Assembly: GCA_041483455.1 (NCBI GenBank)
Contig: JBGPFS010000142.1
Coordinates: 1-6,666 of the forward strand
DNA length: 6,666 nt
Reading direction: 5' to 3'
Source of the DNA: JBGPFS01 sp041483455
GTDB taxonomy: Bacteria > Chloroflexota > Limnocylindria > Limnocylindrales > CSP1-4
This document shows positions 1 to 5,523 of this stretch, piece by piece. A program made the translations under genes and the position numbers. Each line of letters begins with the position of its first letter. The stretch's first letter is position 1. The notes beneath the pieces were generated by a model. It did no database searches. It saw only the letters and a program-made list of their open reading frames with translations, and was not told the DNA's origin.

Positions 1-346
1 CCTGGGCCTCAACGGCGCCGAGATCGTCTTCATCCCGAGCGCCACGAGCCGAGGCCTCAGCGAGTACCTCTGGCGGGTCGAGCAGGTCAGCCATGCGCTC
101 GCCAACGGCTACTTCGTGGGCACGATCAACCGGGTCGGGATCGAGCCGCTCGGTGACGACGACTTCTACGGCCAGAGCTACTTCGTGGACCCGCGCGGCC
201 AGTTCATCGGCGAGATCGGGGACGCCCACGCCGAGGAGCTCATCGTGCGCGACATGGACCTCGACATGGTCACCGAGGTCCGCCAGACCTGGCAGTTCTA
301 CCGCGACCGGCGACCCGAGATGTACGGGGACCTCGTCAAGCCCTAG
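1..346 (+). CDS. Beta-ureidopropionase-like nitrilase-family amidohydrolase, C-terminal part
   Basis: This is the 3' end of a gene whose start lies outside the window; the reading frame enters at base 2 and ends at TAG 344-346. The roughly 114 visible residues fit the C-terminal half of a carbon-nitrogen hydrolase: GAEIVFIPSAT, then WRVEQVSHALANGYFVGTIN, then a core YFVDPRG strand, and the tail QFYRDRRPEMYGDLVKP. An RRPExYGDL ending is typical of bacterial beta-ureidopropionases and N-carbamoyl-amino-acid amidohydrolases. Such enzymes hydrolyse N-carbamoyl-beta-alanine to beta-alanine, CO2 and ammonia in the cytoplasm. The catalytic Glu-Lys-Cys triad would be upstream and cannot be checked here. 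The gene lies 103 bases before dihydropyrimidinase, whose product would be this enzyme's substrate, which supports the assignment. Another N-carbamoyl substrate remains possible. Confidence 0.85.
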   Translation, partial: LGLNGAEIVFIPSATSRGLSEYLWRVEQVSHALANGYFVGTINRVGIEPLGDDDFYGQSYFVDPRGQFIGEIGDAHAEELIVRDMDLDMVTEVRQTWQFYRDRRPEMYGDLVKP

Positions 347-382
347 CGCGACACCCGGCGCGCCCAGCGCGTTCTGCACCTG

Positions 383-418
383 CGTGCGAGGCGGACCGGT
401 CCCCGTTCGCCTCGCACG
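383..418 (+). repeat. Perfect intercistronic inverted repeat (stem-loop)
   Basis: CGTGCGAGGCG at 383-393 is exactly complementary to CGCCTCGCACG at 408-418. The inner bases 394-396 and 405-407 can add three more pairs, one of them G-U, leaving a loop of about 8 bases. No T-run follows, so this is not a classical intrinsic terminator. It sits between the amidohydrolase stop and the hydA ribosome site, where a hairpin can stabilise the upstream message, set relative expression, or act as a partial terminator. The structure is seen directly; the role is inferred. Confidence 0.7.
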
Positions 419-449
419 ACGCTCTCGCACGGACTCTGAGGAGGCACCC

Positions 450-1829
450 ATGCGGACCCTGATCACGGGCGGCACCATCGTCAACGCGGATACCACCGTC
501 CAGGCCGATGTCCTGGTCGACGGAGAGCAGATCGCGTTGATCGGCGAGAAGCTCGACGTCAGCGCCGACCGGACGATCGACGCGACCGGCAAGTGGGTGA
601 TCCCTGGCGGGATCGATATCCACACCCACATGGAGCTGCCCTTCGGCGGCACGTTCGCCAAGGACACCTTCGAGACCGGGACGCGTGCGGCCGCCTTCGG
701 CGGGACCACCACGATCATCGACTTCGCGGTCCAGCCGCGCGGCGGCTCGCTGCGCGATGGGCTCGACGCCTGGCATCTCAAGGCCGACGGCAAGGCCTCG
801 ATCGACTACGGCTTCCACTGCATCGTCAGCGACATGCGCGACGACCTGCTGCCGGAGATGGACCAGCTCGTCGACGAGGGCGTCACGTCGTTCAAGCTGT
901 TCACGGCCTACCCGGGCGTCTTCCTCAGCGACGACGGGGCGATCTTCAAGGCCATGCAGCGGACCGCCCAGAACGGCGGCCTGATCCTGATGCACGCCGA
1001 GAACGGCCCGGCCATCGACGTCGTGGCGGCCCAGAACTTCGCCGCCGGCAAGACCGACCCGCTCTACCACGGGATCAGCCGCTACCCGGTCTTCGAGGCC
1101 GAGGCCACGAACCGGGTCATCCGGCTCGCCCAGGCGGCCGGGGCGCCGGTCTACATCGTCCACCTGTCGGCAAAGGAGGCCCTCGACGCCGTCCGCCGGG
1201 CCCGTGACGAGGGCCTGCCGGTTCTCGCCGAGACGTGTCCGCAGTACCTCTTCCTATCGCTCGACGACATGGGCCACGGATTCGAGGGCGCCAAGTTCGT
1301 CTGCTCGCCGCCGCTCCGCCCGGTCGAGCACCAGGCCGAGCTCTGGAAGGGCCTCGCCCACGACGACCTCCAGGTCGTCTCCACGGACCACTGCCCGTTC
1401 GACTTCCACGGCCAGAAGGAGCTCGGGCGGGGCGACTTCCGGAAGATCCCGAACGGCCTGCCGGGTGTCGAGGACCGCGTGGACCTCGTCCATGACGGCG
1501 GGGTCGTCGGCGGGAAGATCACGCCGAACCGGTTCGTCGAGATCGTCTCGACCGCGCCGGCACGGCTGTTCGGCTTGCCCCAGAAGGGTGCGGTCGCCGT
1601 GGGGTACGACGCGGACCTCGTCGTCTACGACCCGAACCGGCGGCACACCATCTCCGCCAAGACGCACCACATGGACGTCGACTACAGCTGCTACGAAGGC
1701 CGCGAGGTCCAGGGCGGCTCGGACGTGGTGCTATCGCGCGGCAAGGTGATCGTGGATGCCGGTCAGTGGCTCGGCAAGGCCGGCGACGGCCGCTACCTCA
1801 AGCGAGAGCGGAGCGCGTTCCTCCGCTGA
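450..1829 (+). CDS. hydA: Dihydropyrimidinase (D-hydantoinase family)
   Basis: This cytoplasmic metal-dependent cyclic amidohydrolase hydrolyses 5,6-dihydrouracil and dihydrothymine to N-carbamoyl-beta-amino acids, the second step of reductive pyrimidine breakdown. The 459-residue length is normal for the family. All metal-centre residues are visible: H58 and H60 in GGIDIHTHME, K149 (the carboxylated bridging lysine) in TSFKLFTAY, H182 in ILMHAENG, H238 in YIVHLSA, and D313 in STDHCPF. Y154 and N335 (PNGLPGVE) match the family's substrate-binding positions. The start is the ATG five bases after GAGGAGG (438-444). The frame is open back to an ATG at base 93, but that extension overlaps the upstream gene and is low-complexity Arg/Ser/Thr sequence, so it was rejected. 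The neighbours supply the next steps of the same pathway. A D-hydantoinase preferring 5-substituted hydantoins is the alternative; context favours dihydropyrimidines. Confidence 0.95.
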   Translation: MRTLITGGTIVNADTTVQADVLVDGEQIALIGEKLDVSADRTIDATGKWVIPGGIDIHTHMELPFGGTFAKDTFETGTRAAAFGGTTTIIDFAVQPRGGSLRDGLDAWHLKADGKASIDYGFHCIVSDMRDDLLPEMDQLVDEGVTSFKLFTAYPGVFLSDDGAIFKAMQRTAQNGGLILMHAENGPAIDVVAAQNFAAGKTDPLYHGISRYPVFEAEATNRVIRLAQAAGAPVYIVHLSAKEALDAVRRARDEGLPVLAETCPQYLFLSLDDMGHGFEGAKFVCSPPLRPVEHQAELWKGLAHDDLQVVSTDHCPFDFHGQKELGRGDFRKIPNGLPGVEDRVDLVHDGGVVGGKITPNRFVEIVSTAPARLFGLPQKGAVAVGYDADLVVYDPNRRHTISAKTHHMDVDYSCYEGREVQGGSDVVLSRGKVIVDAGQWLGKAGDGRYLKRERSAFLR

Positions 1830-1894
1830 GGGGCTCGCTTGGATCGTCGGATCGCCGGACCGCGGCGCATCCGACACGAAAGGAGACATCGGAC

Positions 1895-3439
1895 GTGACC
1901 GTACAAGCGACCCGCGTGGATGAGGCGAAGGTAGCCACGCCACTCCCGATCCTGTCCCATTGGATCGACGGCCGGCCGGTCGAGGTCCTGCCCGAGCAGA
2001 CCGGCCCCGTCTACAACCCCGCCACCGGCCAGGTCATCGCCCGGGTCCCGCGCGGCGGTGCGCCGGAGGTGGACCGGGCCGTAGCGGCCGCCAAGGCCGC
2101 CTTCCCGGCCTGGCGCGACACGCCGCTCATCGCCCGGAGCCAGATCTTCTTCGCCTTCCGCGAGCAGATGTGGCGCCACCGCGAGGAGCTTGCCGCCCTG
2201 ATCACCCGCGATCACGGCAAGACGTTCCCGGACGCCTTCGCCGAGGTCACCCGGGGCATCGAGACGGTCGAGTTCGCCTGCGGGCTGCCGGTCCACCTGG
2301 CCGGCATGAACACGCCGAACGTGGCCACCAACGTCGACGCGATCACGCTCCGGCAGCCGCTCGGCGTCGCGGCGGCGATCTCGCCGTTCAACTTCCCGGC
2401 GATGGTCCCGCTCTGGATCTACCCGATCGCGATGGCCTGCGGCAACACCTTCGTCCTCAAGCCCAGCTCCCACACCCCCGGCGCGACCCAGCTCCAGGCC
2501 GAGCTGTGGAAGGAAGCCGGCCTGCCGGACGGCGTCTTCAACATCGTCTACGGCGGGCGGGAGGCCGTCAGCGCGATCGTCGAGCACCCGGACATCGCGG
2601 CCATCCAGTTCGTCGGCTCGACCGCCGTCGGCAAGTACGTCTACGAGGAGGGCACCCGGCGCGGCAAGCGGGTGGGCTCGTTCACGAGCGCCAAGAATGC
2701 GATGGTCGTGCTCCCCGACGCCGACATGGAGCTGACGGCCGACGCGGCTGTCGCGTCCGGCTACGGCTCCGCCGGCGAGCGCTGCATGGCCCAGACCCTG
2801 GTGATCACGGTCGGCGACGCAGGCGACCGGCTTCGCCCGCTCATGCTCGAGCGGATCGCCGGCCTCAAGGTCGGACCGGGCATGGAGCCCGGTGTCGACA
2901 TGGGCCCCATCTACACGAAGGAACACCGCGAGTCCGTCATCCGCTGGATCGACAAGGGCGTCGCGGAGGGCGCGGAGCTCGTCGTCGACGGGCGCCCGTT
3001 CCACCACCCCGAGAACCCGGACGGCTTCTTCCTCGGCGTCAGCCTCTTCGACGGCGTCAAGCCGGAGATGGAGATCTACCGGGAGGAGATCTTCGGCCCG
3101 GTCCTCGGCATCGTCCACGTGGACACCTACGACGAGGCGCTCGCTCTCGTGAACGGGCACCAGTACGCGAACGGCACCGCGATCTTCACGACCGACGGTG
3201 GCGCCGCACGCCGCTACCAGCTCGAAGTCGACGTGCCGATGATCGGGGTCAACGTCCCGATCCCGGTCCCGGCCGGCTACCTCTCGTTCGGAGGGTCGAA
3301 GAAGTCCTCCTTCGGCGACCTCGCGATGCGAGGCGAAGACGGCATCCGCTTCTTCACCCAGCGCAAGGAGGTCACCGTCCGCTGGCCCGAGCCGGGCCGG
3401 CGCGCCGCGCTGAGCCTGGTCTTCCCGGGCAACAGCTAG
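1895..3439 (+). CDS. mmsA: CoA-acylating (methyl)malonate-semialdehyde dehydrogenase
   Basis: This aldehyde dehydrogenase-superfamily enzyme (ALDH6/MmsA/IolA type) oxidises malonate semialdehyde to acetyl-CoA, or methylmalonate semialdehyde to propionyl-CoA, with NAD+ and CoA. It is the last step for beta-alanine or beta-aminoisobutyrate carbon released by the two upstream genes. It has 514 residues, close to the usual 500. The signatures are in order: HGKTFPDA then TRGIETVEFA around 110-130, PFNFP with N166, catalytic C297 in GSAGERCMAQ, and EEIFGPV with E398. The Arg of the RGxExVEF motif and the Arg before the catalytic Cys are the family's substrate-carboxylate ligands, and both are present. 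The start is GTG 1895, nine bases after AAAGGAG (1879-1885); upstream in-frame starts run into hydA. The usual GGAKN motif reads TSAKN (264-268) here. The enzyme also completes inositol catabolism, so iolA is an equivalent name. Confidence 0.93.
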   Translation: MTVQATRVDEAKVATPLPILSHWIDGRPVEVLPEQTGPVYNPATGQVIARVPRGGAPEVDRAVAAAKAAFPAWRDTPLIARSQIFFAFREQMWRHREELAALITRDHGKTFPDAFAEVTRGIETVEFACGLPVHLAGMNTPNVATNVDAITLRQPLGVAAAISPFNFPAMVPLWIYPIAMACGNTFVLKPSSHTPGATQLQAELWKEAGLPDGVFNIVYGGREAVSAIVEHPDIAAIQFVGSTAVGKYVYEEGTRRGKRVGSFTSAKNAMVVLPDADMELTADAAVASGYGSAGERCMAQTLVITVGDAGDRLRPLMLERIAGLKVGPGMEPGVDMGPIYTKEHRESVIRWIDKGVAEGAELVVDGRPFHHPENPDGFFLGVSLFDGVKPEMEIYREEIFGPVLGIVHVDTYDEALALVNGHQYANGTAIFTTDGGAARRYQLEVDVPMIGVNVPIPVPAGYLSFGGSKKSSFGDLAMRGEDGIRFFTQRKEVTVRWPEPGRRAALSLVFPGNS

Positions 3440-3513
3440 GCCTTCGCGATCGTTCCCCGCGGCCTGACGAGAGGTTCGGTCGCGGGGGAGCGGTCAGCGA
3501 CTTCGATCGGCTC

Positions 3514-3550
3514 GAACGGGTGGCGGACGACGCCACCCGTTCCCTTTGTT
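3514..3550 (+). terminator. Intrinsic terminator of the pyrimidine-degradation unit
   Basis: GAACGGGTGGCG (3514-3525) pairs perfectly with CGCCACCCGTTC (3531-3542) around a five-base loop, GACGA. It is followed by CC and then TTTGTT (3545-3550). It lies 74 bases after the mmsA stop and is the strongest hairpin plus T-tract in the window. A weaker CCCCGCG/CGCGGGG inverted repeat (3455-3461 and 3481-3487) precedes it. No T-tract is seen on the - strand side, so it appears to act on + strand transcripts. Confidence 0.85.
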
Positions 3551-3601
3551 CGGCTCTGGGCCGCCTGCGCATCCCGCGCGATCGACCTGACCGACGACGA
3601 A

Positions 3602-3620
3602 AGGCGCGAACCGCGCGCCT
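3602..3620 (-). terminator. Hairpin after the 27-residue peptide gene, probable weak terminator
   Basis: Read on the - strand, AGGCGCG (3620-3614) and CGCGCCT (3608-3602) form a perfect seven-bp stem with loop CGGTT. It begins six bases after the small gene's stop codon and is followed by only a short TTTCGTC run. Position and GC-rich stem suggest a terminator facing the convergent mmsA unit. The short T-run makes it weak or dependent on other factors. Confidence 0.5.
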
Positions 3621-3626
3621 CTTCGG

Positions 3627-3710
3627 CTACAGCCTGCCGAGCACGAAGAGGACCACGAGGACGATGACGATCACGCCGACGATCCCGACGCCACCGCTTC
3701 TGTAGTTCAT
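3627..3710 (-). CDS. 27-residue single-span hydrophobic membrane peptide
   Basis: The short frame starts at ATG 3710-3708 and ends at TAG 3629-3627. The product begins MNYRSGG, continues as an unbroken stretch of Val, Ile, Leu, Gly and Phe for about 18 residues, and ends GRL. That is one complete transmembrane helix with short charged ends (Arg4 and Arg26). GGGAGGT (3721-3715) lies four bases before the ATG, and a GC-rich hairpin follows the stop, so the unit has the parts of a real gene. It resembles the tiny hydrophobic peptides common in soil bacteria and often linked to envelope stress, but no family can be named with certainty. It is convergent with mmsA and downstream of the toxin gene, with 285 bases between, so it is probably transcribed on its own. 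A chance open frame is unlikely given the ribosome site and the clean helix. Confidence 0.7.
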   Translation of the reverse strand: MNYRSGGVGIVGVIVIVLVVLFVLGRL

Positions 3711-3995
3711 CTCGACCTCCCGTTCGATGTTCCCGCGCTACTTGCGCCTGCTCGACGGCCGGCTCATCGGTTCCCATCGCCGTTTCCGTCGGCTGTGACT
3801 TCGGATGACACCGACCGTACGGGCGGGAGGCGACGCGCAGGTCACTTCCCTCGTGGGCGCTCCCAGTCCCCGACCATGGGGACGTGATGCCAGTGTGTTA
3901 GCCCGCCGCCGCCGTGTCATGACGGTCGTTCATCTCGGTGGGACCACCGCACGCGGCCGCGTTCCGGGGTCCTGCCTGGCGAGCGCCCAACCGGA
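3711..3995. other. Non-coding stretch between RES toxin stop and small membrane gene
   Basis: No frame here has believable protein composition. The - strand should contain the promoter of the 27-residue gene, but I could not place convincing -35 and -10 elements. The visible structure is a six-bp inverted repeat GTCCCC/GGGGAC (3866-3871 and 3878-3883, six-base loop) without a T-run. CCTGCCTG (3971-3978) is also complementary to CAGGCAGG (4013-4020), flanking the toxin stop codon. Nothing else was recognised. Confidence 0.5.
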
Positions 3996-4541
3996 CTACT
4001 CGGTATCGAGGTCAGGCAGGTAGCCGTCCTGGATATCGACGACGTCGAGCGTCGAGTCGGCGGCTCGGTTGTCGAGGAAGATGGCCAGGACCTTGCCCGC
4101 GCCGGCGGCGGAAGGCGACAGCACCGCTTCATACCCCAGGTGGTGCGCGGCCTCGCCGATGGCACGCGGGATGCCGGGGTCGTCTGCGACCAGGTCGGCT
4201 TCGCTCACGCCGAGCGACGCCCTCGCCCCTTCGGTCGTCAGATCGAGGACCCGCGACAGCCTGACGTGGATCGTGGCGAGGCGGCGCGGTGCCATCCTTG
4301 AACCCGCCAATCCGGCCCGTCGTGCCGCCCGCGCCAGCTCCAGGTCCACGGTCCGGACGTCGAGGGCCGTGTACACGACCGGGTAGCTCTCCGGTGGGTT
4401 CCACCGGCCGCCCTGGCGTCGCGCGCCGTCTCCGCTCAGCGGCGAGAAGGCGGGGGACGTGTGCCGGTAGACGACCGTGTCGAAGGTCGTCCGCTCGACA
4501 TGGTCGAGGGTCTCGTAGAGGCGTCGCGCGCCTCCGTCTAT
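3996..4541 (-). CDS. RES-domain toxin (MbcT-like NAD+-degrading), no canonical start codon
   Basis: The frame reads a complete RES domain. Known RES toxins such as MbcT degrade NAD+ with phosphate, poisoning the cell. Numbering from the ATA at 4541-4539 gives about 181 residues, normal for the family. R26 lies in VVYRHTSPAF, R46 in GARRQGGRWNPPESYP, Y57 in VYTALD and E68 in VDLELAR, with LSPSAAG near the C-terminus supplying the conserved Ser; all expected catalytic positions are present. The frame is open from a TGA at 4631-4629, but it holds no ATG, GTG or TTG until GTG 4376, which would delete GGRWNPP and cannot make a working RES protein. The ATA overlaps the antitoxin stop as ATAG and has GAAGGGG (4555-4549) seven bases upstream, exactly where a coupled ATG would be expected. 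Options are an ATA start, a -1 ribosomal shift from the antitoxin, or a toxin silenced by start-codon loss. Domain identity is firm; the start is not. Confidence 0.8.
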   Translation of the reverse strand: MDGGARRLYETLDHVERTTFDTVVYRHTSPAFSPLSGDGARRQGGRWNPPESYPVVYTALDVRTVDLELARAARRAGLAGSRMAPRRLATIHVRLSRVLDLTTEGARASLGVSEADLVADDPGIPRAIGEAAHHLGYEAVLSPSAAGAGKVLAIFLDNRAADSTLDVVDIQDGYLPDLDTE

Positions 4542-4894
4542 GCGAAGACCCCTTCGCCGACCGCGTCGATGAGATTGAGGACCTCTCGAGCCCGGCCGGC
4601 GCGGATCAGATCGACCGGCCGCTCGTATTCAAGGCCCGGTACGGGCGTGAACAGCCAGTCCTCGGCCGCAGCCGGGTCGATGACCTCGGCGAGACGTTCG
4701 AGAACGACGTTCAGCGCCAGGACGAGCTCGCGGACCTCCCAGCGCGGCGCCGTCTGCTGGCGAAGCCAACGCTGCACGGTCTTGGGATCACGGTCGAGGA
4801 TCCGGGCGACCCCGCTCGCATTGATCGACGTCTCGCGCATGACCTGGCTCAGCCGACGGACTGCCTGACTCTCGGCCGCGATCGCCGCATTCAT
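4538..4894 (-). CDS. Xre/MbcA/ParS-type antitoxin of the RES toxin
   Basis: The 118-residue cytoplasmic protein has two parts. Residues about 25-45 (NASGVARILDRDPKTVQRWL) form an Xre-like helix-turn-helix. Residues about 50-118 match the MbcA/ParS/Xre toxin-binding domain (formerly DUF2384), with DWLFTPVPGLEYERPVDLI and a final LIDAVGEGVFA. In this family the C-terminus blocks the RES active site, and the HTH commonly represses its own promoter. The ATG at 4894-4892 is preceded closely by AGGTGAG. The stop TAG (4540-4538) abuts or overlaps the toxin frame, the usual antitoxin-first order. A promoter with direct repeats lies about 50-90 bases upstream, consistent with autoregulation. The assignment rests on domain motifs plus the adjacent RES frame. 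Confidence 0.9.
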   Translation of the reverse strand: MNAAIAAESQAVRRLSQVMRETSINASGVARILDRDPKTVQRWLRQQTAPRWEVRELVLALNVVLERLAEVIDPAAAEDWLFTPVPGLEYERPVDLIRAGRAREVLNLIDAVGEGVFA

Positions 4895-4947
4895 GGCTCA
4901 CCTGCGGCATGAAGGGCAGGGGTTCGATGGGTCGGTCCGAACATGCA

Positions 4948-4980
4948 GGACATACTACCGGACATAAACACGTCAATCAA
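4948..4980 (-). promoter_or_regulatory. Toxin-antitoxin promoter with 12-bp-spaced direct repeat operator
   Basis: On the - strand, TTGATT (4980-4975) is separated by 17 bases from TAGTAT (4957-4952), a fair sigma70-type promoter, in the most AT-rich stretch of the neighbourhood. TATGTCC occurs twice, at 4966-4960 and 4954-4948, exactly 12 bp apart, so one copy lies in the spacer and one overlaps the -10. That is a natural place for the antitoxin's HTH domain to bind and repress. The transcript would start near 4945, leaving a leader of about 50 bases. The repeats are seen directly; operator function is inferred. Confidence 0.55.
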
Positions 4981-5013
4981 GCCACCAACGCGCCGACCGG
5001 CACCGTCCAGGCG

Positions 5014-5523
5014 CTACGTGGGCTCCTCCTGGCGGTACGCTCCGACGGTTCTTCGTGGGGACGGCATCCCCACGAGCTCACGGAGGCGCGCCGCCAGCTG
5101 GCGATCGGTGAGCCGGGCTGAGCGAACGGGGCTGATCGCGCGGCTGCGTCCTTGCCGTCCGTCGATCTCCCGCAGCCGTCCCGCCAGGTGCTCGTGCACC
5201 GTGCCCGGGCCGATGACGACGATCTCCTCGGCATCCACGAGGCGGCTCGCCGCTTCGTCGACGAACCTTGCGAGGTGCTCGAGGCGATGCGGCTCGTCGG
5301 CGCTCTGCGGTGCGCCGCCGCCACCGTGGCGCATGGTCGAGTCGTGGCGTACGTGACCGGTCGACTTGCGATGCGTCGGTACGTCGGAGGTGTGGCGCTC
5401 GAAGGACGGTTCGCCGTCGACCCACCGCACGATCACGGCTTCGCGCGCGTCGATCCAGACGAGGGCGGTCGCCCGAGCGGCCTCCTGGCTGGGGGCCGGC
5501 CGGGTCGGAGTCGTGGTGGTCAT
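5014..5523 (-). CDS. Bacterial eRF1-domain-2-like protein (baeRF / Vms1-type, 'translational machinery protein')
   Basis: The 169-residue protein has the layout of small bacterial relatives of eRF1 domain 2. A first strand ALVWIDAREAVIVRW (20-34) is followed by a polar His/Gly-rich middle (43-70, with HVRHDSTMRHGGGG), a helix HRLEHLARFVDEAA, then the core EEIVVIGPGTVHEHL (99-113), and a final RLTDRQLAARLREL (137-150). The eRF1/Vms1 fold contacts the peptidyl-tRNA end in ribosome rescue and quality control. Bacterial members are predicted to act at the ribosome but are poorly studied. No GGQ motif is visible, so the His/Gly-rich loop may take its place. The start ATG (5523-5521) overlaps the stop of the deacylase gene as ATGA, so the two are translationally coupled. 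A nine-bp hairpin lies inside its 3' end. The family call is by pattern; release or hydrolase activity is unproven. Confidence 0.7.
   Translation of the reverse strand: MTTTTPTRPAPSQEAARATALVWIDAREAVIVRWVDGEPSFERHTSDVPTHRKSTGHVRHDSTMRHGGGGAPQSADEPHRLEHLARFVDEAASRLVDAEEIVVIGPGTVHEHLAGRLREIDGRQGRSRAISPVRSARLTDRQLAARLRELVGMPSPRRTVGAYRQEEPT

Noticed and set aside
93..449. N-terminal extension of hydA back to an ATG at 93
   Set aside because: It overlaps the amidohydrolase gene in another frame and is Arg/Ser/Thr-rich filler. The GAGGAGG-ATG at 450 begins the standard family N-terminus.
1793..3160. 455-residue reverse-strand open frame opposite mmsA
   Set aside because: It is an antisense shadow of a high-GC gene, rich in Arg, Asp and Val with no recognisable motif, while the + strand carries a full aldehyde dehydrogenase.
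1960..3705. 581-residue + strand frame overlapping mmsA
   Set aside because: Out of frame with the clear dehydrogenase; Arg/Pro/Gly-rich low-complexity composition typical of a GC-rich shadow frame.
3866..3883. GTCCCC/GGGGAC hairpin as a terminator
   Set aside because: Only six pairs, no T-run on either strand, and no adjacent gene end.
3805..4023. 72-residue + strand frame in the intergenic region
   Set aside because: No ribosome site or motif was found, and its 3' part lies antisense to the RES toxin gene end.
3996..4376. RES gene started at GTG 4376
   Set aside because: This start removes the YRH and GGRWNPP motifs that define the domain and the active site, so it cannot be the functional start.
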